Assembly: GCA_025928535.1 (NCBI GenBank) | Contig: JAICJJ010000175.1 | Coordinates: 1-6,312 of the forward strand | Reading direction: 5' to 3' | Origin: Thermomicrobiales bacterium | GTDB taxonomy: Bacteria; Chloroflexota; Chloroflexia; Thermomicrobiales; UBA6265 | DNA length: 6,312 bases | Shown here: positions 1-5,897 of the stretch, piece by piece | Numbering within the stretch: position 1 is the stretch's first letter | How the letters are laid out: each line of letters starts with the position of its first letter | Notes under the pieces: model-generated | The model's input: the letters and a program-made list of their open reading frames with translations, nothing else | Databases searched by the model: none | What the model was told of the DNA's origin: nothing | Position numbers and translations under genes: made by a program

Positions 1-629
1 AGGCCGGCCCAGCAGAGGGCGGAATCGGCTTTGCCTTGCCCCAGCGCCTGGCCCCAGGTCTGGCCGGCGTCGACGTAGTTGACCTTCGACGGATCGCCCC
101 CCGCCTGCGCCACTTCGGGGTTGCAGATTCCCTGCCAGCCGGCGGAGCCGAGCACGACCGTCTTGCCTTCGAGATCCTTGACGCTCGCCAGTTTCTTCCC
201 CTTCGGGAAGGCGAAGTCGAAGACGTCGAAGGCGCCCATCTCGAAGACCGAGATGAGCGGGCTCCCCTGCTCGATCATCAGGGAGTAGACGCCGGGCGAG
301 GGATAGGCGACGTCCGACTGGCCGGTGACGACCGCCTTCGTGCCAGCGGTCGCTTCGATCGGCCCCGGCTCCAGCGTCGTCTTGATGTCGCCGAAATAGC
401 CCATCTTGATGCCGACGTGATAGGGATAATCGTCGAGCACGTCGATGGTGCCGCGCGGCGACACCCAGCGGACGGTGTTTTGCGCCGGCTGCGCCGAAAC
501 GAAGCGGCTCCGTTCCAGCATCGCGAGCGCCGGTCCGCTCAGGCCGAGCGCGGCCGCGCCCTTGAGCAAGCCGCGGCGAGAAAGGCGCCCGTCGGCGAAG
601 CGGTCGAACAGCGCGTCGATGCGATCCAT
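1..629 (-). CDS. ABC transporter substrate-binding protein, Tat-exported, NMT1/SsuA-like (partial, C-terminus beyond the left edge)
   Basis: This is the extracytoplasmic solute receptor of the importer encoded just upstream; 209 complete codons are visible. The N-terminus has a twin-arginine signal: S17-R-R-G-L-L-K23 followed by an Ala/Gly/Leu-rich hydrophobic stretch to about residue 36, with possible cleavage near ALA (34-36) or SAQPA (45-49). There is no lipobox cysteine, so a soluble or signal-anchored protein is likely. The mature part has features of the NMT1/SsuA/TauA fold: the 'VTGQSDVAY' stretch (101-109), where such proteins assess binding at the hinge, and 'DLEGKTVVLGS' (152-162), the usual start of lobe 2. 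ATG at 629 was chosen because GGAGG lies at 644-640, 10 nt upstream. It is the third gene of the operon, 180 nt after the permease. The family takes up sulfonates, taurine, nitrate, pyrimidine thiamine precursors or aromatics; the substrate is not determinable here. Confidence 0.86.
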   Translation of the reverse strand, partial: MDRIDALFDRFADGRLSRRGLLKGAAALGLSGPALAMLERSRFVSAQPAQNTVRWVSPRGTIDVLDDYPYHVGIKMGYFGDIKTTLEPGPIEATAGTKAVVTGQSDVAYPSPGVYSLMIEQGSPLISVFEMGAFDVFDFAFPKGKKLASVKDLEGKTVVLGSAGWQGICNPEVAQAGGDPSKVNYVDAGQTWGQALGQGKADSALCWAG

Positions 630-752
630 CAGATTCGATCCTCCACGATGCGCCCGGCTCGTTCGGGGCGCCGCTGCCGGATGGTCCGGTCCGCTCGCAT
701 GGCCGGCCGTCGTCGCCGGCGTCGTCGCGATGGATGTCGCTCTGGCCCTCGC

Positions 753-770
753 CGCTCCCTCCGGGGAGCG
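753..770 (-). other. Intercistronic stem-loop between permease and binding-protein genes
   Basis: A perfect 6-bp inverted repeat GCTCCC/GGGAGC (754-759 and 764-769) with a 4-nt loop, plus one extra C-G pair at 753/770. On the minus-strand transcript it lies about 40 nt after the permease stop codon and 124 nt before the binding-protein start. No run of T follows it, so it is not a classic Rho-independent terminator. In many ABC importers a hairpin at such a junction protects or partly terminates the message so that the binding protein is made in a different amount from the membrane parts; that role is inferred. The rest of the 630-809 gap holds nothing I can support except the binding-protein ribosome site. 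Confidence 0.45.
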
Positions 771-809
771 CCTCCTCCTTTCACGCCGCCGCGGGGAGTC
801 CGGGTCGGC

Positions 810-1667
810 TCACGCCTGCCAACTCGCCCACTTCTTGCCGATCCAGTAGAAGATGACGTAGATCGTCACGCCCATCAGCGCCAGCAGCAGGATGATGGCG
901 TAGAAATTTTCCATCTTGACCATCGACGACCAGAACATCAACTGGTTGCCGAGGCCGTTCTTGCCGCCGACCATCTCCGCCCCGACCGCCGTCAGCAAGC
1001 CGAAGATCGCCCCGACCATCAAGCCGACGATGATCATCGGCAGCGCCAGCGGAAAGCGGATTTTGGTGAAGATCTGGAACGTGCTCGCCCCGTACGACCG
1101 CGCCAGCGCGATTCGCGCCAAATCGGTCCGGCGGAAGCCGGTGGCCGAGTTGATCATCACCATCGGCCCCGACGCGAGCGCCACCGCGATGATGCGCGGC
1201 GTCAACGTGAAGCCGAAGACGAGAATCAGCAGCGGCACGAGCGCGATCATCGGCGTCGTCACCAGCAACAGGATGTAGGGGGTGACGATCTTTTCGACCA
1301 GCGGAAATTGGGTGATCACCGCCGCGAAGATCAGTCCGATCGAGGCGCCGATGGCGAAGCCGCTCAGCAGTTCGATCAGCGTCACCTGCATGTGCGGCCA
1401 GAAGAGATCGGGAAAGCGGGTGAAGAGCGCTTTCCCGATCGCGCTCGGGGCGGGCAGGATGTAACTCGGGATGTTGAGCGTGCGGACGGCCACTTCCGCC
1501 GCAAGGATGATGATCACCGCCACCAGCGCGATGATGCCGGTGTCGCGCCACGAGGCGGAGAGGCCGGTGTTCGTCAGGGCGGACCAGTTGGTCAGGCTGA
1601 CTTCCTGAGTTTCTTCGCCCCCCTGCTCGCCGAACGTCGGAATCGTTTCGCGCAGTTCGCTCGCCAT
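810..1667 (-). CDS. ABC transporter permease, SsuC/TauC-like (binding-protein-dependent transport inner membrane component)
   Basis: Membrane-spanning subunit of the importer, 285 residues, the usual size for this family with a somewhat long hydrophilic N-terminus (1-42). Hydrophobic segments at about 44-60, 95-118, 131-152, 157-173, 208-228 and 255-276 give six helices. The motif before helix 1-2 'IPSYILPAPSAI' (66-77) matches the 'lPP/APs' entry typical of SsuC, TauC and ThiX relatives. The cytoplasmic coupling loop that contacts the ATPase is 'ALARSYGASTFQIFTKIRFPLALP' in outline (about 187-210): the invariant Gly (G193) is present, while the leading Glu of the classic EAA motif is absent, as in many members. 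The ATG at 1667 follows AGAGGA (1682-1677) by 9 nt. The gene starts 15 nt after the ATPase stop codon, so the two are translated from one message and probably form a dimeric pore with two copies of the ATPase. Confidence 0.94.
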   Translation of the reverse strand: MASELRETIPTFGEQGGEETQEVSLTNWSALTNTGLSASWRDTGIIALVAVIIILAAEVAVRTLNIPSYILPAPSAIGKALFTRFPDLFWPHMQVTLIELLSGFAIGASIGLIFAAVITQFPLVEKIVTPYILLLVTTPMIALVPLLILVFGFTLTPRIIAVALASGPMVMINSATGFRRTDLARIALARSYGASTFQIFTKIRFPLALPMIIVGLMVGAIFGLLTAVGAEMVGGKNGLGNQLMFWSSMVKMENFYAIILLLALMGVTIYVIFYWIGKKWASWQA

Positions 1668-1682
1668 GACGGGTCGTCCTCT

Positions 1683-2573
1683 CTACCCCTGCGCGGCCGC
1701 GCGGCCCACTTTCGCCAGCGGCGCGTACCGGCCGGTTTCGATCGTCATCTTGATTTCGCGGACCAGATGGATGAAATCGGGCTCGAAGGTCATTTCGACG
1801 GTGCGGGGCCGCGGCAGATCGATCGGGAAGATGTGCGCCAGCCGGCCCGGCCGCGGCGTCAGGACGACCACCTGGTCGGCCAGAAAGATCGCCTCGCTGA
1901 CGTTGTGGGTGACGAAGATGATCGTCTTGCCGGTGTCCATCCAGAGCCGCTGGATGAGCAGGTTCATCTCGTCCCGAGTGAAGGCGTCGAGCGCGCCGAA
2001 CGGCTCGTCCATCAGGATGACGCCGGGGTCGTACGACAGGCAACGGACGATGCTGGCGCGCTGCTGCATGCCGCCCGACAATTCGCGCGGCATCTTCTTC
2101 TCGAATCCGGCCAGGCCGACTTCCTTCAGCAATTGGTGAATGCGCGGTTCGAACGGCTTCGGATCGAGTTTCTTGATTTCGAACGGGAACATGATGTTCT
2201 GCCACAGGTTGCGCCATGGCAGCAGGTTCGCGTCCTGGAAGATCATTCCGATTTCGGGACGCGGGGCGGTCACCGGCGCGCCGTGCAGCACGACCTGGCC
2301 GCTCGTCAGATCGTGCAAGCCGGACATCGCCCAGAGAAGCGTGCTCTTGCCGCAGCCGGACGGTCCGAGGATGCAGACGAATTCGCCTTCGCGAATCTGG
2401 AGCGAGAGGTCTTCGAGCGCGTGCACCGCGCCTGTCTGCGTCTTGTAGTACTTGGTCGCGTGGTCGACCGCCATCAGGACCGGGGCGTCGACGGCGCCGT
2501 TCGGGGAGGCGGAGGCCGCTGGGTGGCGCGTTGCGTGGATCAAGTCGAACTCCCTGCCGTCAGGTCTACTCAT
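1683..2573 (-). CDS. ABC transporter ATP-binding protein, SsuB/TauB/NrtD-like
   Basis: Nucleotide-binding subunit that powers the importer; 296 residues from this start. All catalytic motifs are intact: Walker A GPSGCGKST (70-78), Q-loop Q113 in 'IFQDANLLPW', signature LSGGMQQR (165-172), Walker B VILMDEP (185-191) with catalytic E190, D-loop 'ALD' (194-196) and switch H223 in 'FVTHNVSEA'. The sequence 'NLLPWRNLWQNIMFP' is characteristic of the nitrate/sulfonate/taurine class of importer ATPases. The core begins near residue 34; residues 1-33 are a poorly conserved-looking tail. The start is uncertain: ATG at 2573 has no Shine-Dalgarno match, whereas an in-frame TTG at 2543 (residue 11) is preceded by GGGAG (2554-2550) at 6-nt spacing. 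It is the first gene of the operon, downstream of a clear promoter and a potentially structured leader. Confidence 0.95.
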   Translation of the reverse strand: MSRPDGREFDLIHATRHPAASASPNGAVDAPVLMAVDHATKYYKTQTGAVHALEDLSLQIREGEFVCILGPSGCGKSTLLWAMSGLHDLTSGQVVLHGAPVTAPRPEIGMIFQDANLLPWRNLWQNIMFPFEIKKLDPKPFEPRIHQLLKEVGLAGFEKKMPRELSGGMQQRASIVRCLSYDPGVILMDEPFGALDAFTRDEMNLLIQRLWMDTGKTIIFVTHNVSEAIFLADQVVVLTPRPGRLAHIFPIDLPRPRTVEMTFEPDFIHLVREIKMTIETGRYAPLAKVGRAAAQG

Positions 2574-2695
2574 TCATCGCCGCGATCTGGCGCGCCCTCG
2601 TGGCGCTGCGGCGGGTTCGTCGCGGCCGGCATCTGGTCATTGGACGCCGCGGCCTGCGCCGCACAAACAGTTCCCTCTGCTGTCGCGCCAGATGA
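2574..2695 (-). promoter_or_regulatory. Structured 5' leader of the ABC operon with two mutually exclusive pairings
   Basis: This is the predicted untranslated leader between the expected transcription start (about 7 nt after the -10 box) and the ATPase ATG. Near its 5' end the segment at 2694-2684 (RNA 5'-CAUCUGGCGCG) can pair perfectly over 10 bp (2693-2684) with 2594-2585, which ends 11 nt before the ATG. The same segment can instead pair over 7 bp (2694-2688) with CCAGATG at 2636-2630. The two helices exclude one another. Between them is a local hairpin GCGGC-GCAG-GCCGC (2662-2649). The pairings are seen in the sequence; that they act as a translation or attenuation switch is inference. 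I do not see the conserved core of the TPP, SAM or cobalamin riboswitches. Confidence 0.4.
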
Positions 2696-2701
2696 ATTGG
2701 G

Positions 2702-2730
2702 ATTCTGCGGAGCGGGGCGACACGTGTCAA
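2702..2730 (-). promoter_or_regulatory. Sigma-70-type promoter of the ABC importer operon
   Basis: On the minus strand a perfect -35 box TTGACA (2730-2725) is followed by a 17-nt spacer and the -10 box CAGAAT (2707-2702), which keeps four of six consensus bases including the key A2 and the final T. In DNA this GC-rich such a pair at ideal spacing is unlikely by chance. Transcription would start near 2695 and read the ATPase, permease and binding-protein genes. The upstream edge of the -35 box is 4 bp from the octamer repeat element at 2734, so any UP-element or activator contact would fall inside that repeat. Confidence 0.68.
2719..2728. promoter_or_regulatory. Perfect 10-bp palindrome overlapping the -35 box (candidate operator)
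   Basis: GACACGTGTC reads identically on both strands and covers four bases of the -35 hexamer plus the start of the spacer. A dimeric repressor bound here would block RNA polymerase; an activator is less likely at this position. No regulator gene is adjacent to the operon, so the binding protein is unknown. Confidence 0.4.
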
Positions 2731-2754
2731 GGGGACGAGACGGCAAGTCGGGAC

Positions 2755-2786
2755 GTCGAGGAGTCGAGGAGTCGAGGAGTCGAGCA
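2755..2786 (+). repeat. Left octamer array (GTCGAGGA, four units)
   Basis: Units at 2755, 2763 and 2771 are identical GTCGAGGA; the fourth (2779-2786) is GTCGAGCA. The exact 8-bp period rules out codon-driven periodicity. It is the complement of the array at 2913-2952. Confidence 0.85.
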
Positions 2787-2815
2787 GAGCGTAGCCGACG
2801 CGGCGCCCCAGAGTG

Positions 2816-2891
2816 GTCATCCTCAGCGGAGCGAAGGATTTGGCTCTACGAGCAAATGACGCCGCGATCCTTCGTTTCGCTGCCGGATGAC
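2816..2891. repeat. REP-like palindromic core of the composite element
   Basis: The arm at 2816-2839 (beginning GTCATCCTCAGCG, ending GCGAAGGAT) is answered by 2867-2891 (beginning ATCCTTCG, ending GGATGAC), giving a long imperfect stem with a 27-nt loop. From memory, the motif GTCATCCT...GAGCGAAGGAT is a widespread intergenic interspersed repeat in several bacterial phyla including Chloroflexota; this was not checked against a database. Confidence 0.65.
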
Positions 2892-2894
2892 GAG

Positions 2895-2910
2895 GGGGGA
2901 GACATCCCCC
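2895..2910. repeat. Short G5/C5 hairpin next to the right octamer arm
   Basis: GGGGG (2895-2899) and CCCCC (2906-2910) are separated by a 6-nt loop. No T-run follows on either strand, so it does not look like a terminator. It is 2 bp before the right octamer array and probably belongs to the element. Confidence 0.45.
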
Positions 2911-2912
2911 GC

Positions 2913-2952
2913 TCCTCGACTTCTCGACTTCTCGACTTCTCGACTCCTCGAC
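2913..2952 (+). repeat. Right octamer array (TYCTCGAC, five units)
   Basis: Units TCCTCGAC, three TTCTCGAC, then TCCTCGAC run without gaps. In plus-strand RNA they can pair with the left array with only G-U wobbles in the variable position, which would give a stem of up to four octamers around the core. The array ends 22 nt before the acylphosphatase ATG. Confidence 0.85.
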
Positions 2953-2974
2953 TCGTCACGAGAAAGGCGGACCG

Positions 2975-3247
2975 ATGATCGAACGACGGATCGTGCGGGT
3001 GACGGGCGACGTGCAAGGCGTCGGATTTCGCGCCGCGGCCCGCGCCGAAGCCGAACGGCGCGGCGTCCGCGGCTGGGCGCGCAACGAACTGGACGGCAGC
3101 GTGACGATCGACGCCGAAGGCGATCCGGCCGCGCTCGCCGCCTTCCTCGCCTGGTGCCGGCGCGGCCCGCGGCCCGCCCGCGTCGATGCGGTCGACATCG
3201 TTCCCGCCGAACCGGCCGGCCACGAGGGTTTCCAGATCGTCCGTTGA
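2975..3247 (+). CDS. Acylphosphatase
   Basis: Small cytosolic enzyme that hydrolyses acyl phosphates such as acetyl phosphate or 1,3-bisphosphoglycerate to carboxylate and phosphate. The 90 residues are the standard length of the free-standing family. The phosphate-binding loop G11-D-V-Q-G-V-G-F-R19 carries the catalytic arginine R19, and the second signature GWARNELDGSV (33-43) carries the catalytic asparagine N37. The end 'GFQIVR' (85-90) is the usual closing strand. It is not the N-terminal part of a HypF hydrogenase-maturation protein, since the frame stops directly after the domain. The ATG at 2975 has only a weak ribosome site (AAAGGCGG at 2963-2970). The gene stands alone, divergent from the ABC operon and convergent with the STAND regulator. 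No promoter is visible outside the repeat element that ends 17 nt before it. Confidence 0.95.
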   Translation: MIERRIVRVTGDVQGVGFRAAARAEAERRGVRGWARNELDGSVTIDAEGDPAALAAFLAWCRRGPRPARVDAVDIVPAEPAGHEGFQIVR

Positions 3248-3258
3248 TCGGCCAGTCC

Positions 3259-3288
3259 ATCGCGACGCCGGCGGTCGGCAATGGCGAT
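3259..3288 (+). terminator. Possible compound hairpin in the convergent gap after acylphosphatase
   Basis: ATCGC (3259-3263) pairs with GCGAT (3284-3288), and inside it GCCG (3267-3270) pairs with CGGC (3276-3279) around a 5-nt loop. It lies 12 nt after the acylphosphatase stop codon and in the 85-bp gap between convergent genes, where bidirectional termination is expected. There is no T-tract, so it is at best a weak or Rho-assisted terminator. Confidence 0.28.
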
Positions 3289-3332
3289 TGCACGAAGAAG
3301 GGGGCCAAACGCCACAGTGGGCGGCATGACGA

Positions 3333-5690
3333 TCAACGACCGCTGATGCGATCCGCGATGGCCCGCGCGAACGAGACTGCGTCCAGCGGCGACCAGGCCG
3401 CGCCTCGCGCGCGCGCCGCGGCAAAAGCCGCTTCACCCAGGCGCTCCTCCAGCTGCGGCCTGATTACCGCCAACTGCACCTCTTCCCACCGAAAGAGGCG
3501 TCGGCCGGCCGTCTGGGCGATGGCGTCGGCCGCCCCGATGAGTTGGGCCGCCTCGTCCAACATCTCCTGCGCCGCCGCGACGATGCCGAGGCCGAGCAAG
3601 CCGGCATAGACGAACGAAAAATCGGCGTGGTTCCAGGCCGTGTCGAGGCAGGCCCGCCAATGCTGCGTGGCGGCGTGGAATTCCTGGCGCTCGAACGCGA
3701 TGGCGCCGAGCAGTTGTTCGGCGAACGGCGTTCCCCAGGCCGCCGGCAACTGCGCCTGCAGCGCGATCGCCTTCGCCAGCAAGGTTTCGGCCCGCGCCGG
3801 ATCCCCCTGATCGATCGCCAGTTCCGCCAGGTTGTCGAGGGCGACGGCGGCCAGGAGCGTGGCGTCCAAGCCTCGCGCCACCGCGAGGGCCTCTTCCAGT
3901 TCGGCACGGACCGTCGCATCGTCTCCGACCGCGTGCAGCGCGGAGGCATGGTTGATCAAAGCGCCGACCAGCCAACGGGACTGCTCGCCCGCCTCCCGCA
4001 GCAGCGCGATGCTCTCGCCCCCCAGCATCCGCGCGGCGGCGAAGTCGTTTTGCCGCAAGGCGATGTCGCTGGCCCACATCAACGCCTGCGCCCGCAGCGT
4101 CGGGGCGACGGTCGGCGACGGCGTCAGCGCCCGGTCAAGCCAACGCCTGCCTTCGGTCAGGTAGCTGCGGACAAACCAGAGCCAGGCATAGGCCGTCGCC
4201 AGCCGCAGACACGCCTCGTCCTCGCCCTGCTGCTCCAACCAGGCAAGCGCTGCCCGCGCATTTGGCAACTCCGCTTCCATCGCATCGAGCAGCCTCGGCT
4301 CGGTGGCAACCCACAACTGGTTGGCGAGATGTTCGGCTCTTTCCAGGAGGTGCGCCGCGTGAGCGGCCCGCGCCGCCGCTTCCGCGCCGCTGACCACGAG
4401 GCGCTCCAGCGCAAACTCGCGCACCGTTTCCAACATCGTGAAGCGACCATCACCGTCCGGCTGCGCGATCTGCCGCACCAGGCTCTGGTCGACAAGCGCG
4501 GCCAGATTCTCGACGACGTCGCCGTCCGACGAAGCGGCGACCGCTTCGGTCGCTTCCAGCGTCCAGCCGCCGACGAAGACGGCCAGGCGCTGGAGCAGCC
4601 GTTGTTCGCCGGGCGCCAGCAGGTCGTAACTCCACGTGATCGCATCGCGCATGGTCCGCTGGCGCGTCGGGAGATCGCGCGGTCCGTCGGTGAGGAGCGG
4701 CAAACGTCGCTCGAGGCGCGCCAGCAAGGCGGCCGGCGACAAGAGCTTGACCCGAGCCGCGGCGAGTTCGATCGCCAGCGGCAGCCCGTCGAGGCGCGTG
4801 CAGATGTCCGCCGCCGCCGCCACGTTGGCGGCGGTCAGCCCGAAGTCCGGCTGGACGGCGCGAGCTCGCGCCGCGAAGAGTTGGACGCTGTCGACCGTCG
4901 CTGCCTGGTCGAGCGTCATCCGGCGCTGGGGATCGGCGACGGAGAGCGGGGCGAGCGGCGCTTCGTGCTCGGCGCGCACTCCCAGGCGCGCCCGGCTCGT
5001 CGCCAGGAGGACCAAGCGCGAGGTCGCCGTCAGCAACTGCGCCAGGTCGGGCGCGGCCGCCAGCACCTGTTCGCAGTTGTCGAGGACGAGCAGGCGGCGC
5101 TGGTGGGCGAGGGCGGCGGCCAGCGTGGCGATGAGGGGTTGGGCGGGATGCTCCGGGATGCCAAGGGCGGCGGCGATCGCCGGCAGCACGAGGGCCGGAT
5201 CGCGAATCGGCGTCAGATCGACGAAGCCGACGCCATCTGGAAAGCCGGCCCGGAGCGTGGCCGCCACGGCGATGGCGAGCCGCGTCTTGCCGACGCCGCC
5301 GGGTCCCGTCACGGTCACCAGCCGCACGTCCGGATCGGTCAGCAGGCCGCGGATCCGTTCGATCTCCGCCTGTCGTCCGATCAAGGGGGTCGGCGGGATC
5401 GGAAGAGGCGCGAGCGTGACGACGGTCGGCGCGACGGTCGGCTCCGGCTCCGCGGCACGGGCGGCCGCCAGGAGCGCGGCGCGGTCATCCGGGGCGAGGT
5501 GCAAGGCGTCGGCGAGGAGCCGAACGGTTTCGAGGTGTGGCTGCCGACGAAGCCCGCGTTCGAGGTCGCTGACGCCGCGAGCGCTGACTCCGGCGCGCGC
5601 CGCCAGCGCTTCTTGCGACAGCCCGGCCGCAATGCGGTCCCGCCGCAGTAAGTTGGCGAACGACGGGGCGTCGGCGTCGTGCACGGCCAT
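3333..5690 (-). CDS. XRE-family regulator with STAND (NB-ARC-like) ATPase and C-terminal helical repeats
   Basis: Large cytoplasmic signal-transduction regulator of 785 residues. An XRE helix-turn-helix occupies about 11-66 ('[22 protein letters not shown]', 25-46, split as recognition core). A Pro-rich linker (82-103) leads to the ATPase: '[11 protein letters not shown]' (103-113), Walker A GPGGVGKT (129-136), Walker B LLVLDN (200-205), 'LLATSR' (228-233) and the [12 protein letters not shown] motif (302-313). A winged-helix region with 'WSYDLL' (353-358) and '[12 protein letters not shown]' (420-431) follows. The Ala/Leu-rich helical remainder (about 440-785) resembles degenerate TPR repeats, the presumed ligand or partner sensor. 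Such proteins usually act as ATP-dependent switches on nearby promoters; the target is inferred. ATG at 5690 was chosen over a frame open to 5903: it has AGGTGG (5703-5698) 7 nt upstream and begins just before the HTH, whereas the extra 71 residues look non-coding. No C-terminal LuxR domain is present. It is divergent from the small gene at 5898. Confidence 0.93.
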   Translation of the reverse strand: MAVHDADAPSFANLLRRDRIAAGLSQEALAARAGVSARGVSDLERGLRRQPHLETVRLLADALHLAPDDRAALLAAARAAEPEPTVAPTVVTLAPLPIPPTPLIGRQAEIERIRGLLTDPDVRLVTVTGPGGVGKTRLAIAVAATLRAGFPDGVGFVDLTPIRDPALVLPAIAAALGIPEHPAQPLIATLAAALAHQRRLLVLDNCEQVLAAAPDLAQLLTATSRLVLLATSRARLGVRAEHEAPLAPLSVADPQRRMTLDQAATVDSVQLFAARARAVQPDFGLTAANVAAAADICTRLDGLPLAIELAAARVKLLSPAALLARLERRLPLLTDGPRDLPTRQRTMRDAITWSYDLLAPGEQRLLQRLAVFVGGWTLEATEAVAASSDGDVVENLAALVDQSLVRQIAQPDGDGRFTMLETVREFALERLVVSGAEAAARAAHAAHLLERAEHLANQLWVATEPRLLDAMEAELPNARAALAWLEQQGEDEACLRLATAYAWLWFVRSYLTEGRRWLDRALTPSPTVAPTLRAQALMWASDIALRQNDFAAARMLGGESIALLREAGEQSRWLVGALINHASALHAVGDDATVRAELEEALAVARGLDATLLAAVALDNLAELAIDQGDPARAETLLAKAIALQAQLPAAWGTPFAEQLLGAIAFERQEFHAATQHWRACLDTAWNHADFSFVYAGLLGLGIVAAAQEMLDEAAQLIGAADAIAQTAGRRLFRWEEVQLAVIRPQLEERLGEAAFAAARARGAAWSPLDAVSFARAIADRISGR

Positions 5691-5897
5691 CGCGTTTCCA
5701 CCTGCGAGCCGTCCCAACCGCACATGTGACTTCCAGTCTAGCCGAGCCGGCAGCGTCTCGGTGGGATTTGCGTGGGCAACGCGTGGGCGTTGTGCATGGA
5801 GACCGAGGCGCCTCCTCCCTAGTCTAGGAGCATCGGACGGCGTCACGAGCACGCCGGACGACCGTCGGACCTCGTATCCATGGCCGGGAGGATCGCA
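5691..5897. promoter_or_regulatory. Divergent control region between the STAND regulator and the small unknown gene
   Basis: This 207-bp gap must drive both genes. Dyads seen: CACATGTG (5721-5728), CAACGC-N4-GCGTTG (5777-5792), GAGGCGCCTC (5805-5814) and CCTAG-T-CTAGG (5818-5828). The word AGTCTAG occurs at 5735-5741 and 5821-5827, and GCGTGGGC at 5770-5777 and 5781-5788, 11 bp apart. For the minus-strand gene TAGACT (5740-5735) could be a -10 box, but no good -35 lies at the right distance. No convincing promoter is visible for the plus-strand gene. Any of the dyads could be operators for the XRE protein; which is unknown. Confidence 0.4.
5777..5792. promoter_or_regulatory. Candidate operator CAACGC-N4-GCGTTG
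   Basis: A 16-bp dyad with perfect 6-bp half-sites, the size typical of sites for dimeric helix-turn-helix proteins. It overlaps two direct copies of GCGTGGGC one helical turn apart. It lies 87 bp upstream of the regulator's ATG and 105 bp upstream of the divergent ATG, well placed for control of either. Confidence 0.38.

Larger units (their letters stand above)
2734..2957. repeat. Composite inverted-repeat element: octamer-repeat arms flanking a REP-like palindromic core
   Basis: The 224-bp segment is bounded by inverted termini GACGAG (2734-2739) and CTCGTC (2952-2957). The left arm holds two head octamers (GACGAGAC, GGCAAGTC), a 5-nt spacer, then four tandem octamers of the type GTCGAGGA (2755-2786). 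The right arm holds five octamers of the type TYCTCGAC (2913-2952), the reverse complement. The core (2816-2891) is an imperfect inverted repeat, and a G5/C5 hairpin (2895-2910) precedes the right arm. There is no convincing coding potential and no clear target-site duplication. It looks like a non-autonomous, REP/MITE-like interspersed repeat. It occupies nearly all of the gap between the ABC promoter and the acylphosphatase gene. A related arm occurs at 6262-6312. Confidence 0.7.

Noticed and set aside
629..700. A 23-codon minus-strand frame whose TGA overlaps the binding-protein ATG by one base
   Set aside because: The arrangement resembles translational coupling, but its ATG has no ribosome site and the peptide is Arg-rich, as random GC-rich frames are. 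A chance overlap is the simpler reading.
781..2217. A 478-codon minus-strand frame overlapping the ATPase and permease in another reading frame
   Set aside because: It overlaps two genes with clear catalytic and membrane motifs in a different frame, and its own translation is Arg/His/Pro-rich.
2574..2695. TPP riboswitch, suggested by the NMT1-like (thiamine-precursor type) transporter family
   Set aside because: The conserved CUGAGA and ACCUGA blocks of the TPP element are not present in the leader.
2734..2957. CRISPR array
   Set aside because: The repeat unit is 8 bp with no spacers, and the two arrays are in inverted orientation. There are no Cas genes in the window.
36..2978. A 980-codon plus-strand open frame across the whole ABC operon and the repeat element
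   Set aside because: It is antisense to three genes with intact family motifs, its translation is dominated by Arg, Asp, His and Gln without any domain, and it runs through non-coding repeats. It arises from the GC-rich codon pattern of the opposite strand.
2823..3308. Minus-strand frame of 161 codons overlapping acylphosphatase
   Set aside because: It is antisense to a gene with both catalytic signatures of acylphosphatase and begins within the repeat element region.
3543..5651. A 702-codon plus-strand open frame antisense to the STAND regulator
   Set aside because: Low-complexity Arg/Gln/Gly-rich translation with no motif, fully explained by the third-position GC bias of the real gene.
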